Below, one piece after another: positions 1 to 5,334 of a DNA stretch of 5,334 bases (position 1 is its first letter; each line of letters opens with the position of its first letter). A program made the position numbers and the translations under genes. The stretch covers positions 1-5,334 of the forward strand of contig RFKJ01000495.1 of assembly GCA_003694325.1 (NCBI GenBank), read 5' to 3'. The notes under the pieces were generated by a model. The model was not told the DNA's origin. It made no database searches and was given only the letters and a program-made list of their open reading frames with translations. Origin of the DNA: Deltaproteobacteria bacterium (GTDB lineage Bacteria > Myxococcota_A > UBA796 > UBA2385).

Positions 1-294
1 GATCACCACCCCGGGGATGCCGCCCTCCTTGACGATCCGATCCTCGAAGGGCCAGCAGAGCTGCCACTTCGCTCCCGCAGCGCGGATGGTCTGCAGCGCC
101 GCCCGGAGCGCCGCCTCGTCGTCGACCTCGACCCAGACGCCGGCCGGCCCCCCGCAGCGCAGCGGCAGGTGGGCCGCCAGCGGCTCCCGGCACCGGGCCC
201 GCACCCCGGGGATCTCGGCCAGCGCCGTCGCCAGGGCGCCCCACCCGCCGTCGGGCGCCAGCCGGGGATCGGCTCCGGCGTCGAGGTCAGCCAT
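1..294 (-). CDS. murB: MurB-like UDP-N-acetylenolpyruvoylglucosamine reductase, N-terminal part, runs off left edge
   Basis: The first 98 codons of a gene that continues past the left edge. MurB is a cytoplasmic FAD enzyme that reduces UDP-GlcNAc-enolpyruvate to UDP-MurNAc with NADPH. After a variable leader (about 1-38) comes PLAAHLPLRCGGPAGVWVEV (38-57), matching the family's T-x-x-x-GGPA strand entering the FAD-binding domain, then a helix (about 59-74) and EGGIPGVVI (90-98), matching the D-x-G-x-x-G-x-V-I strand. Between them the usual G-x-G-S-N loop is replaced by WPFED (81-85) with no length change. The start is the ATG overlapping the murC stop; no other start codon occurs in frame for about 50 bases upstream. 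A GGAG lies only one base before it, so initiation may depend on coupling to murC. The catalytic residues lie in the missing C-terminal part. Position after murC supports MurB; a related FAD-linked protein is the alternative. Confidence 0.75.
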   Translation of the reverse strand, partial: MADLDAGADPRLAPDGGWGALATALAEIPGVRARCREPLAAHLPLRCGGPAGVWVEVDDEAALRAALQTIRAAGAKWQLCWPFEDRIVKEGGIPGVVI

Positions 295-1708
295 GCTCCG
301 CGGCCCGGAAGCCCTGCGCCCGCAGGGCCGCGTCGAGGTCGGTGCAGACGCGGTTGACGTCGCCGGCGCCCAGGGTCAGGACCACGTCGCCGGGCCGCAC
401 CTCGTCCCGCAGCCAGTCCACGGCGGCGTCCAGACCGTCCACCGCCACCACGGCGCGGTGGCCCCGGTCGCGCATCGCGGTGGCGATGCGGTGGTGGTCG
501 ATGCCGTCGAGGGGGCGCTCGCCGGCCCGGTAGATGGGCGTGACCAGGACCTGCCCGGCCTGGTTGAAGCTGCGGGCGAAGTCGTCGAACAGGTCGCGCA
601 CCCGGGTGTAGCGATGGGGCTGGAACACGGCGATCACCCGGCGGTGGGGCCAGGCCTCGGCCGCCGCCGTGAGGGTGGCCTGGATCTCGGCCGGGTGGTG
701 GCCGTAGTCGTCGATGATGGTGACCGGCTCGCCGCCCGCCGGGGGAGCGAGCACCGCCCGGATGCTGAACCGCCGGTCCACGCCGGTGAACCCGTCCAGC
801 GCCTCGGCCACGGTGGAGAAGTCGATGCCCAGCTCCAGGGCCACGGCCGTCGCCGCCAGGGCGTTGCGGACGTTGTGCCGGCCCGGCATGGACAGGGCCA
901 GCTCGCCGAGCGGCTGGCCGTGGCGCAGGACGGCAAAGCGCGTGTGGACCCCGTCGGGGCGGATGTCGGTGCCCCGCACCTCGGCCTGGGCGCCCAGGCC
1001 ATAGGTGATCGTCCGGCGCCGGATCCGGGGGAGGATCGCCTGGACGTTGGGGTGGTCGAGGCACACCACGGCGAACCCGTAGAACGGCACCTTGCTGGCG
1101 AAGGCGGCGAAGCCGTCGAGCAGCGTGTCGAGATCGCCCCAGTGGTCGAGGTGCTCGGGGTCGATGGAGGTCACCACCGCGACGGTGGGGGCGAGGAGCA
1201 TGAAGCTGCCGTCGCTCTCGTCGGCCTCGGCCACCAGGTGCTCGCCCATTCCGAGGCGGGCGGTGCTCCCGATGCGGTCGAGCCGCCCGCCGATGACGAT
1301 GGTGGGGTCGAGGCCGGCCGTCGCGAGGCAGGCCGCCAGCATGCTCGTCGTCGTGGTCTTGCCGTGGCTGCCGGCCACCGCCAGGCCGTACTTCATGCGC
1401 ATCAGCTCGGCGAGCATCTCGGCGCGGGGGATCACCGGGACGAGGGCCGCCTCGGCCGCCTGGATCTCGACGTTGTCGGGCGGGATCGCGGTGGACTTGA
1501 CCACGACGTCGGCGCCGGCGACGTGCTCGGCGGCGTGGCCCACCCAGATGCGCCCCCCGAGGCGACGCAGCCGCTCGAGGGTGGCACTCTCCCGGACATC
1601 GGAGCCGGTGACCCGGAACCCCTGGGTGAGCAGCACCTCGGCGATGCCACACATCCCCGTCCCACCGATCCCGACCATGTGGATGTGCTGGATCCGGCCG
1701 CGGAACAT
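287..1708 (-). CDS. murC: MurC, UDP-N-acetylmuramate--L-alanine ligase
   Basis: Cytoplasmic ATP-dependent Mur ligase that adds L-alanine to UDP-MurNAc, the first amino acid of the stem peptide. It is 473 residues, normal for the family. Domain 1 opens with IHMVGIGGTGMCGIAEVL (9-26), the UDP-binding glycine-rich loop. The ATPase domain has the P-loop AGSHGKTTT (112-120), EADESDGSF (161-169), SIDPEHLDHW (181-190) and GRHNVRNALAA (276-286). The ligase domain has DDYGHHPAEI (333-342) and FQPHRYTR (362-369), ending with LTLGAGDVN (444-452). SHGKTTT, EADESD and DYGHHP are diagnostic of MurC. The start is the ATG at 1708, preceded by AGGGGGG at 5 bases, and it matches the family N-terminus; the frame stays open further upstream but that part has no homology to MurC and lies inside ftsW. 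Its first base is the last base of the ftsW stop (TGATG), and its end overlaps the murB start by 8 bases (ATGGCTGA). Confidence 0.97.
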   Translation of the reverse strand: MFRGRIQHIHMVGIGGTGMCGIAEVLLTQGFRVTGSDVRESATLERLRRLGGRIWVGHAAEHVAGADVVVKSTAIPPDNVEIQAAEAALVPVIPRAEMLAELMRMKYGLAVAGSHGKTTTTSMLAACLATAGLDPTIVIGGRLDRIGSTARLGMGEHLVAEADESDGSFMLLAPTVAVVTSIDPEHLDHWGDLDTLLDGFAAFASKVPFYGFAVVCLDHPNVQAILPRIRRRTITYGLGAQAEVRGTDIRPDGVHTRFAVLRHGQPLGELALSMPGRHNVRNALAATAVALELGIDFSTVAEALDGFTGVDRRFSIRAVLAPPAGGEPVTIIDDYGHHPAEIQATLTAAAEAWPHRRVIAVFQPHRYTRVRDLFDDFARSFNQAGQVLVTPIYRAGERPLDGIDHHRIATAMRDRGHRAVVAVDGLDAAVDWLRDEVRPGDVVLTLGAGDVNRVCTDLDAALRAQGFRAAEHG

Positions 1709-2892
1709 CAGTGCCCCCCTGCCGCCGCCGCCCGTCGCCGGGCGGTGGCGATCTCGTGGCGCTGGGGCCAGCCCTCGGCCGGCGACCTGCCCAGGGCGGC
1801 CGGCCCGGCCTCGGCCTCGGCCGAGATCGCCAGCAGGATCCCCACCGCCCAGAGGTTGGCCAGCATCGCGCTGGCCCCGTAGCTGATGAACGGCAGCACC
1901 AGCCCCTTGGGGGGGACCATGCCCATGATCACCGCGAGGTTGAAGAAGGCGTTGAGCCCGATCATCGCCGTCAGGGTGGCGGCGAGGAACATCCCGAAGG
2001 GGTCCCGGGCGTGGCGGGCGATGGTCAGGCCCCGCCACAACAGGCCGGCGAACAGCGCCATGACCAGCAGGACGGCGACCAGCCCCAGCTCCTCGCCGAT
2101 CACGGCACCGATGTAGTCGGTCCAGGGCTCGGGCAGGAAGTAGAGCTTGGCCATGCTGTTGCCCAGTCCCTGGCCCCACAGGCCGCCGCTGTGCATGGCG
2201 ATCCAGCTCTGGATGGTGTGGTAGCCCTCGCCGGAGCTGACGGCCCAGGGGTCGAGGAAGCTGGTCACCCGGTTGATCCGGTACTGCTGGGCCAGCATCA
2301 CCGGCACGCCCACGGCCACGCCCGCGCCGACGAGGACACCGATGTGTCGCAGCCGCATGCCGGCGACGAACAGCATCAGGGCGCACAGGCCGCAGAGGAT
2401 GGCGGTGGTGCCGAAGTCGGGCTGCGGCAGGATGAGGATCACGGCGGGGGCGGGAATGAGCACCGCCCGGAACAGGACCCGGGGGTCGCCGAGGTAGCCG
2501 CGCCACCGGTCGAGGAAATCGGCGAGCATGACCAGCACCACGACCTTGGTGAACTCGCTCGGCTGCAGGTGCAGGCTGCCGAAACCCAGCCACCGGGCGG
2601 CGCCGTTGGCCCGGTACTGGATCCCCGGCACGAAGCACAGCACCAGGGCGAACAGGCAGGCGACATAGGCGGCGAGGCGCCAGCGGCGCATGGTGGCCAG
2701 GGGGGTGAGCGCGGTCCCCGCGCACAGCACGATCCCCATCGCCACCGCGGCCGCCTGGCGCTTGAGGAAGTAGGCGGGGTCGTCGGCGCTCTCCCCGGCG
2801 ACGACGGCCGAGGCCGAGTAGACCATCACCAGGCCGAGGGTGACCAGGGCGCCGACGATGCTGATCAGCCAGAAGTCGGTGCGGCGGTTCAT
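1708..2892 (-). CDS. ftsW: FtsW, SEDS-family septal peptidoglycan glycosyltransferase
   Basis: Polytopic membrane protein of the SEDS family (FtsW/RodA), which polymerises lipid II into glycan strands with a class B penicillin-binding protein. It is 394 residues and built of about ten hydrophobic segments, the first at about 8-28. Landmarks: QPSEFTK (111-117), QPDFGTT (157-163), SGGLWGQGLGNS (235-246) and LPEPWTDY (253-260), where D259 matches the catalytic aspartate of SEDS enzymes, followed by GEELGL (266-271) and PPKGLVLPFISYG (327-339). The setting between murD and murC makes it FtsW rather than RodA. The start is the ATG preceded by GGAG at 5 bases; it overlaps the murD stop as ATGA. Departures from the usual family pattern are GEGYH (H225, commonly Gln) and SYGASA (337-342), where SYGGSS is common. 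The C-terminal tail from about 359 is rich in Ala and Arg and should be cytoplasmic. No murG follows; the stop shares one base with the murC start. Confidence 0.95.
   Translation of the reverse strand: MNRRTDFWLISIVGALVTLGLVMVYSASAVVAGESADDPAYFLKRQAAAVAMGIVLCAGTALTPLATMRRWRLAAYVACLFALVLCFVPGIQYRANGAARWLGFGSLHLQPSEFTKVVVLVMLADFLDRWRGYLGDPRVLFRAVLIPAPAVILILPQPDFGTTAILCGLCALMLFVAGMRLRHIGVLVGAGVAVGVPVMLAQQYRINRVTSFLDPWAVSSGEGYHTIQSWIAMHSGGLWGQGLGNSMAKLYFLPEPWTDYIGAVIGEELGLVAVLLVMALFAGLLWRGLTIARHARDPFGMFLAATLTAMIGLNAFFNLAVIMGMVPPKGLVLPFISYGASAMLANLWAVGILLAISAEAEAGPAALGRSPAEGWPQRHEIATARRRAAAAGGH
1714..1720 (-). promoter_or_regulatory. ribosome binding site of murC
   Basis: AGGGGGG on the minus strand, 5 bases before the murC ATG and inside the last codons of ftsW. 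It is a G-run variant of the usual GGAGG and decides the murC start, because the frame is open much further upstream. Confidence 0.5.
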
Positions 2893-4220
2893 GGGGACTC
2901 CAAGGCGGGATCGGTCGACGGGTGGTGGACCAGGTCGGCGAAGCGGCGGCCGCGGTCCTCGAAGTCGGAGAACTCGTCGAAGCTGGCGCAGGCCGGGGAC
3001 AGCAGCACCGTGTCGCCGGGGCGGGCGATCCGCCGGGCCAGGGCGACGGCGGCGCCCAGGGTGGGGGCCGCGTGTCCGCCGAGGACGGCGTGGATCTCGG
3101 GGCCGCTGGCGCCGAAGGCGATGACCTCGCGTCCGGCCAGTGCCGGGCGCAGGGCGCCGTAGTCGGCCCCGGGCTTGCCCTCGCCCCCCAGAAGGACGAG
3201 GCGGGCCTCGGGCAGGGCGCGGATCCCGGCCAGGGCCGCCTCGACGTTGGTCGCCTTGCTGTCGTTCACCCAGCGCACGTCGTCGACGACGCCGACGGTC
3301 TCCAGGCGGTGGGCCAGCGGGGTGAGGGCATCGACGACGAGCTGCTCCCGGCGGATCCCCAGGCTGAGTGCCAGGGCGCAGGCGGCGGCGACGTTGGCCC
3401 GGTTGTGGATGCCGGGGAGGGGCAGGCCCGACAGGTCGACGGGTCCGTCGTCGTCCACCCCCTCGAAGATGAGCCGATCGCCGACCGCCCGGACTCCCGG
3501 GTGGGCGTCGAGCCAGCGCACCGGGGCGCGGATCCCCGCGGCCATGGCCGACAGGTCGGTGGGCAGCCAGGCGGGGCCGGCGCTGCGTTCGAGCAGGACC
3601 CGCTTGGCGGCGGCATAGCCGGCCATGTCACCGTGTCGGCCGAGGTGATCGGGGGTGAGGTTGAGCACGGCGGCCGCCGCTGGACGCAGCGCCCCCGGCA
3701 GCTCGAGCTGGTAGCTGCTCACCTCCAGCACCAGCACGTCCACGTCGAGGCGCTCGCCGAGGCGACGGCGGGCCAGTTCGCTGAGCGGGACCCCGAAGTT
3801 GCCGCCGACGAAGGGGCGACGCCCCGCCGCCTGCAGGAGCTGCCCCAGGAAGTGGCAGGTGCTGGACTTGCCGTTGGTCCCGGTCACGCAGAGGGCGGGC
3901 AGATCCTGCAGCAGCCCGGCGGCGAATCCCAGCTCCCCGACCACCGTGGCGCCGGCCCGCCGGGCGGCCTGGAGCAGCGGGGCGGAGGCGGGGACGCCCG
4001 GCGACACGATGACGAGGTCCGCGCCGGTGAAGTCGGTCTCGTCGTGGCGTCCGTGGACCGCGCGGCAGCCCTCCACCGGGGGCAGGCCGTGGCGCAGGTC
4101 CGTCGTGGTGACCCGGGCCCCGAGATCACGCGCCAGGGCGGCCGCAGCCCGTCCGGAGCGGGCCATGCCGACCACCAGCACCGCGCTGCCGGAGAGGTCC
4201 AGGTTCGACGCCGGCGCCAT
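2889..4220 (-). CDS. murD: MurD, UDP-N-acetylmuramoyl-L-alanine--D-glutamate ligase
   Basis: Cytoplasmic ATP-dependent Mur ligase that adds D-glutamate to UDP-MurNAc-L-Ala. The protein is 443 residues, the normal family size. The N-terminal Rossmann-like UDP-binding domain begins VLVVGMARSG (14-23). The central ATPase domain has the P-loop TGTNGKSS (113-120), LEVSSYQLE (165-173), NLTPDHLGRHG (187-197) and HNRANVAAA (272-280). The C-terminal ligase domain has HRLE (304-307), the NDSKATN signature (319-325) and SPACASFDEFSDFEDRG (408-424). TGTNGKSST, EVSSYQLE and NDSKATN mark MurD rather than MurC, MurE or MurF. I chose the ATG at 4220 because a GGTGA ribosome-binding-like sequence lies 5 bases upstream. 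A GTG at 4229 in the same frame would add VNA and overlap the mraY stop as GTGA, and cannot be excluded. The 3' end overlaps ftsW by 4 bases (ATGA), which favours coupled translation. Nothing in the catalytic regions looks degraded. Confidence 0.97.
   Translation of the reverse strand: MAPASNLDLSGSAVLVVGMARSGRAAAALARDLGARVTTTDLRHGLPPVEGCRAVHGRHDETDFTGADLVIVSPGVPASAPLLQAARRAGATVVGELGFAAGLLQDLPALCVTGTNGKSSTCHFLGQLLQAAGRRPFVGGNFGVPLSELARRRLGERLDVDVLVLEVSSYQLELPGALRPAAAAVLNLTPDHLGRHGDMAGYAAAKRVLLERSAGPAWLPTDLSAMAAGIRAPVRWLDAHPGVRAVGDRLIFEGVDDDGPVDLSGLPLPGIHNRANVAAACALALSLGIRREQLVVDALTPLAHRLETVGVVDDVRWVNDSKATNVEAALAGIRALPEARLVLLGGEGKPGADYGALRPALAGREVIAFGASGPEIHAVLGGHAAPTLGAAVALARRIARPGDTVLLSPACASFDEFSDFEDRGRRFADLVHHPSTDPALESP
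2898..2901 (-). promoter_or_regulatory. ribosome binding site of ftsW
   Basis: GGAG on the minus strand, 5 bases before the ftsW ATG, inside the last codons of murD. Its spacing supports the chosen ftsW start and shows that ftsW has its own ribosome binding signal in addition to coupling through the ATGA overlap. Confidence 0.6.
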
Positions 4221-4225
4221 GGCGT

Positions 4226-4230
4226 TCACC
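4226..4230 (-). promoter_or_regulatory. candidate ribosome binding site of murD, overlapping the mraY stop
   Basis: GGTGA on the minus strand, 5 bases before the ATG at 4220. It contains the mraY stop codon TGA and also the alternative GTG start of murD at 4229. It is complementary to the 3' end of 16S rRNA over five bases, which favours the ATG. The same bases acting as a GTGA start-stop overlap is the competing reading. Confidence 0.4.
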
Positions 4231-5334
4231 GCAGCTTCAGGGTGGTGAGGGCCACCAGGGCCAGCAGGGCGCTGATGATCCAGAAGCGCACGATGATCTT
4301 CGGCTCGCTCCACCCCAGCTTCTCGTAGTGGTGGTGCAGCGGCGCCATCCGGAACACCCGCCGGCCGCGGGTCTTGTAGCTCACCACCTGGATGAGCACG
4401 CTGAGGTTCTCCATGACGAAGACGCCGCCCACCAGCGCCAGCAGGATCTCGTGCTTGGTGATGACCGCCATCACCCCCAGGGCGCCGCCCAGGGCGAGGC
4501 TGCCCACGTCTCCCATGAAGATCGACGCCGGGTAGGCGTTGAACCACAGGAACGCCAGCCCGGCCCCGACCATGGCGGCGGCGAGGATCGTCAGCTCTCC
4601 GGCCCCGTCGATGTGGGGCACCAGCAGGTAGCTGGCCAGGTTGGCGTTGCCGGCGATGTAGGCGAGGACGGCCAGGGTGAGCGCGCTGGTGATCACCGGG
4701 CCGATGGCCAGCCCGTCGAGCCCGTCGGTGAGGTTGACCGCGTTGCTGAAGCTGCTGATCACGAACATGCCGAACAGCACGTACAGCCACCCCAGCCACG
4801 GCGCGCCGTCCACCAGCTCGTCGAAGTGGATGGTGGCCTCCTTGAAGAACGGGAAGTGGAGGTCCGGCTCGAGGACCCCGGTCACGTAGGCCGCGCCCAG
4901 CACCACCGCCCCGGAGCCGAACTGGCCGACCAGCTTCCATCGGCCGGCCAGCCCGTCGCTGGACTGCTCCATCACCTTCTTCCAGTCGTCGAGGAAGCCG
5001 ATGGCGCCATGGGACAGGAGGATCGCCAGGGTCATCCACACCACCGGCTGGTCGAGCCTCGCCCACAGCAGGGTGCTGACGGTGATTCCGGCCAGCATCA
5101 CCGCCCCCCCCATGGTGGGGGTGCCGACCTTGGTGAGCCGGTGGGACTGGGGACCGTCCTCCCGGATGATCTGGGCCATCCGCTGCTGCTGCATCCAGCG
5201 GATGAACGGCGGGTAGGCCTGGTAGCAGATGGCCAGCGCGGTGAGCAGTCCCCAGGCCGTCCGGAAGCTGATGTACCGGAACAGGTTGAAGAACTGGTGC
5301 TCGTCGCTGAGCGGGACCAGCAGGTGGTAGAGCA
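4226..5334 (-). CDS. mraY: MraY, phospho-N-acetylmuramoyl-pentapeptide-transferase (start codon cut by window edge)
   Basis: Integral membrane enzyme that transfers phospho-MurNAc-pentapeptide from UDP to undecaprenyl phosphate, making lipid I on the inner face of the cytoplasmic membrane. The open frame runs to the right edge, where the last two bases read TG on the minus strand, followed by LYHLLVPLSDE. This looks like a typical MraY N-terminus, so the missing base is probably the first base of an ATG. Numbered that way the protein is 369 residues, close to the usual length of about 360. Visible landmarks: FNLFRYISFRT (16-26), REDGPQSH (58-65), the GTPTMGG loop (71-77), FLDDWKK with the paired aspartates D116/D117, NLTDGLDGLA (201-210), MGDVGS with D276, and PLHHHYEKLGW with the histidine triad (334-336). 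Many hydrophobic segments fit the family's ten helices. The C-terminus is a short LKLR tail. The stop lies within a few bases of the murD start. All family landmarks seen are intact. Confidence 0.97.
   Translation of the reverse strand, partial: LYHLLVPLSDEHQFFNLFRYISFRTAWGLLTALAICYQAYPPFIRWMQQQRMAQIIREDGPQSHRLTKVGTPTMGGAVMLAGITVSTLLWARLDQPVVWMTLAILLSHGAIGFLDDWKKVMEQSSDGLAGRWKLVGQFGSGAVVLGAAYVTGVLEPDLHFPFFKEATIHFDELVDGAPWLGWLYVLFGMFVISSFSNAVNLTDGLDGLAIGPVITSALTLAVLAYIAGNANLASYLLVPHIDGAGELTILAAAMVGAGLAFLWFNAYPASIFMGDVGSLALGGALGVMAVITKHEILLALVGGVFVMENLSVLIQVVSYKTRGRRVFRMAPLHHHYEKLGWSEPKIIVRFWIISALLALVALTTLKLR

Larger units (their letters stand above)
1..5334 (-). other. dcw cluster segment, single minus-strand transcription unit lacking murG
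   Basis: Five genes in the order mraY, murD, ftsW, murC, murB fill the window with no spacer longer than 5 bases, so they are inferred to be cotranscribed from a promoter outside the right edge. The order matches the conserved division and cell wall cluster except that murG is not between ftsW and murC. Upstream neighbours expected beyond the right edge are murF and murE; beyond the left edge ftsQ, ftsA and ftsZ are usual. No terminator-like hairpin followed by a T-run is seen on the minus strand. Confidence 0.85.

Noticed and set aside
3..1652. Open frame of 549 codons on the minus strand overlapping murC in another frame
   Set aside because: Translation is dominated by Arg, Pro, Gly and His, typical of an out-of-frame reading of GC-rich coding DNA; the overlapping frame is clearly MurC.
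1816..1825. Perfect 10-base palindrome CTCGGCCGAG next to a short GCCTCG repeat
   Set aside because: It falls in the FtsW C-terminal tail and encodes alternating Ala-Glu codons. Such palindromes are expected by chance in GC-rich DNA, and nothing beside it suggests an operator or terminator.
17..1882. Open frame of 621 codons on the plus strand opposite murC and murB
   Set aside because: It lies antisense to murC, murB and the end of ftsW, whose family motifs are unmistakable. Its translation is low-complexity, rich in Gly, Ala, Val, His and Asp, with no recognisable domain. GC-rich third positions remove stops on the opposite strand.
1707..2725. Possible FtsW-MurC fusion, because the murC frame stays open far upstream into ftsW
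   Set aside because: The upstream in-frame translation has no homology to any recognised domain, while the overlapping frame is a full FtsW with its own start and stop. MurC has its own ATG and ribosome binding site.
1711..3162. Open frame of 483 codons on the plus strand opposite ftsW and the end of murD
   Set aside because: Translation is rich in Gly, His, Gln and Asp with no family motif and no membrane or globular pattern. It mirrors the hydrophobic ftsW codons and is explained by composition.
2922..4328. Open frame of 468 codons on the plus strand opposite murD
   Set aside because: It is a shadow of murD, with no motif, no ribosome binding signal that stands out and no partner genes on that strand.

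Overview
The window is one block of peptidoglycan-precursor and cell-division genes from the dcw (division and cell wall) cluster. All genes are read on the minus strand, so transcription runs from right to left. In that order they are mraY (cut at the right edge, almost certainly by only the first base of its start codon), murD, ftsW, murC and the first 98 codons of a divergent murB-like gene that leaves through the left edge. There is no intergenic stretch of any size. Neighbouring genes overlap by 1 to 8 bases, or are 5 bases apart if the ATG start of murD is used. I see no RNA gene, mobile element, CRISPR array, terminator or internal promoter.

The DNA is very GC-rich, with G or C at most third codon positions. 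This gives long open frames on the opposite strand and in other minus-strand frames; these are shadows. The organism is a bacterium making conventional UDP-linked muropeptide precursors. Placement of murB directly after murC is common in many Gram-negative lineages. Together with the high GC this suggests a high-GC proteobacterial, Myxococcota-like or related environmental lineage, but that is a weak inference from gene order and composition, not a phylogenetic placement.

The genes act in one pathway. MurB reduces UDP-GlcNAc-enolpyruvate to UDP-MurNAc, MurC adds L-Ala, MurD adds D-Glu, MraY transfers the finished phospho-MurNAc-pentapeptide to undecaprenyl phosphate to give lipid I, and FtsW polymerises lipid II at the division septum.

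Two things stand out. First, murG (lipid I to lipid II), which usually lies between ftsW and murC in this cluster, is absent: the ftsW stop and murC start share one base. Second, the partial MurB-like protein keeps the GGPA and GG-x-x-G landmarks of the FAD-binding domain but has WPFED where the typical G-x-G-S-N phosphate-binding loop is expected. I do not see an undescribed system here; the rest is a well-preserved core cluster.
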